This document shows, piece after piece, positions 63,536 to 64,000 of a DNA stretch of 64,000 nt. The notes beneath the pieces are model-generated. The model ran no database searches and was not told where the DNA came from. It saw only the letters and a list, made by a program, of their open reading frames with translations. The stretch is taken from contig JAZKJV010003126.1 in NCBI GenBank assembly GCA_037367405.1, positions 2,108,001-2,172,000 of the forward strand, given 5' to 3'. The DNA comes from Ottelia alismoides (taxonomy: Eukaryota > Streptophyta > Magnoliopsida > Alismatales > Hydrocharitaceae). Both the position numbers and the translations under genes were made by a program. Positions within the stretch are counted from its first letter, which is position 1; every line of letters starts with the position of its first letter.

Positions 63536-64000
63536 TGTTAGAATACTCAGATGATTTATTCCATAGAGCCCTCGGGTCTCTTATATAGGGAGAGAGCCAT
63601 TGGGTAAATTACATGAGAGGTACATAAAGAAACTGAAATATAATAAAAAACACAAAGACGAACAACTATCTCTACACTCCCCCTCAAGATGGAGCATAGA
63701 TATCTATCATGCTCAGCTTGGAAGAACATCTCTGGAAAGGTCCTCTGAGCAATGGCTTAGTGAATATGTCCGCTGTCTGGTCCTCTGAACTGACGTGAGA
63801 CGTGGAGATGAAGCCCTTCTGAATCATGTCCCTAGTGTAATGACAATCCACCTCTATGTGTTTTGTTCTCTCATGGAAGGCTGGATTGTTGGCGATGAAT
63901 AATGCTGCCTGATTGTCACATTGCAGGTTCATAGGCAAGGGAACATCAACATTCAGATCTTCTAAGACTGCTTTAACCCACATCATTTCTGTGCTTGCCT
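63536..64000 (-). mobile_element. Copia-G: 3' end of a copia element running off the window
   Basis: LTR at 63536-63676 (TGTTAGAATACTC to TCTCTACA, 141 bp), polypurine tract complement CTCCCCCTCAAG, then RNase H. It belongs to the Copia-A family and is inserted in coding-poor element 3. Confidence 0.88.
63684..63986 (-). CDS. Copia-G RNase H C-terminus (partial)
   Basis: An open minus frame gives MMWVKAVLEDLNVDVPLPMN, QCDNQAALFIANNPAFHERT, KHIEVDCHYTRDMIQKGF and SSEDQTADIFTKPLLRGPFQ, the C-terminal half of copia RNase H, ending a few bases from the polypurine tract. Unlike the other copies it shows no stop or obvious replaced residue in the visible part, so Copia-G may be better preserved. 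The rest of pol lies beyond position 64000. Confidence 0.85.
   Translation of the reverse strand: MMWVKAVLEDLNVDVPLPMNLQCDNQAALFIANNPAFHERTKHIEVDCHYTRDMIQKGFISTSHVSSEDQTADIFTKPLLRGPFQRCSSKLSMIDIYAPS

Overview
This window looks like intergenic chromatin from a flowering plant. It holds nested retrotransposons and no host gene, tRNA or rRNA that I can support. The plant call rests on short-LTR Ty1/copia elements with initiator-Met tRNA primer sites, L1-type LINEs with paired CCHC knuckles and a C-terminal zf-RVT domain, an RTE-type LINE 3' end, a chromovirus-like Ty3/gypsy pol and hAT-like MITEs. I cannot name the species.

Layout: 1-3727 is LINE-1 (minus strand, cut by the window edge). 3728-8484 is Copia-A (plus). 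8485-11709 and 19662-19988 appear to be the leader and long LTR of an element primed by tRNA-Asp, split by LINE-2 (plus, 11710-19646, 15-bp target duplication). LINE-2 is itself split by a coding-poor LTR element (14687-17286). 19989-21057 holds two copia fragments. 21058-34307 is Copia-B (minus), which carries three insertions: a tandem array of a TRIM-like miniature LTR element (21530-26672), a 5'-truncated LINE-3 (30582-33175) and an hAT-like MITE (33404-33800). 34308-38796 is an RTE LINE 3' end split by Copia-C, a young copia with no protease or integrase. 39010-60531 is Copia-E, of a different copia lineage. It is split by Copia-D (41054-48908, holding a MITE that holds another coding-poor LTR element) and by LINE-4 (48936-59114, holding a gypsy element at 52712-57395). 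61824-63535 is a third coding-poor LTR element, and Copia-G starts at 63536 and runs off the window.

Most boundaries are supported by target-site duplications (TSDs) read directly, and several insertions, once removed, restore the interrupted reading frame. Relative ages follow from LTR divergence: Copia-C LTRs differ at 1 of 144 positions, the element at 44892 at about 2 of 264, the one at 14687 at about 8 of 313, and Copia-D at roughly a dozen of 144.

The most unusual object is the TRIM-like array. Seven LTRs alternate strictly between two sequence types (A-B-A-B-A-B-A) with six 203-bp internal domains between them, and the whole array is bounded by one 5-bp duplication. Each internal domain is just a primer-binding site plus a 63-codon ORF that is open in all six copies and stops on the first bases of the next LTR. 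Next in interest are a three-member family of coding-poor LTR elements with a conserved leader hairpin and a GC-rich core marked by a palindrome, and LINEs whose ORF1 stop and ORF2 start overlap in ATGA.
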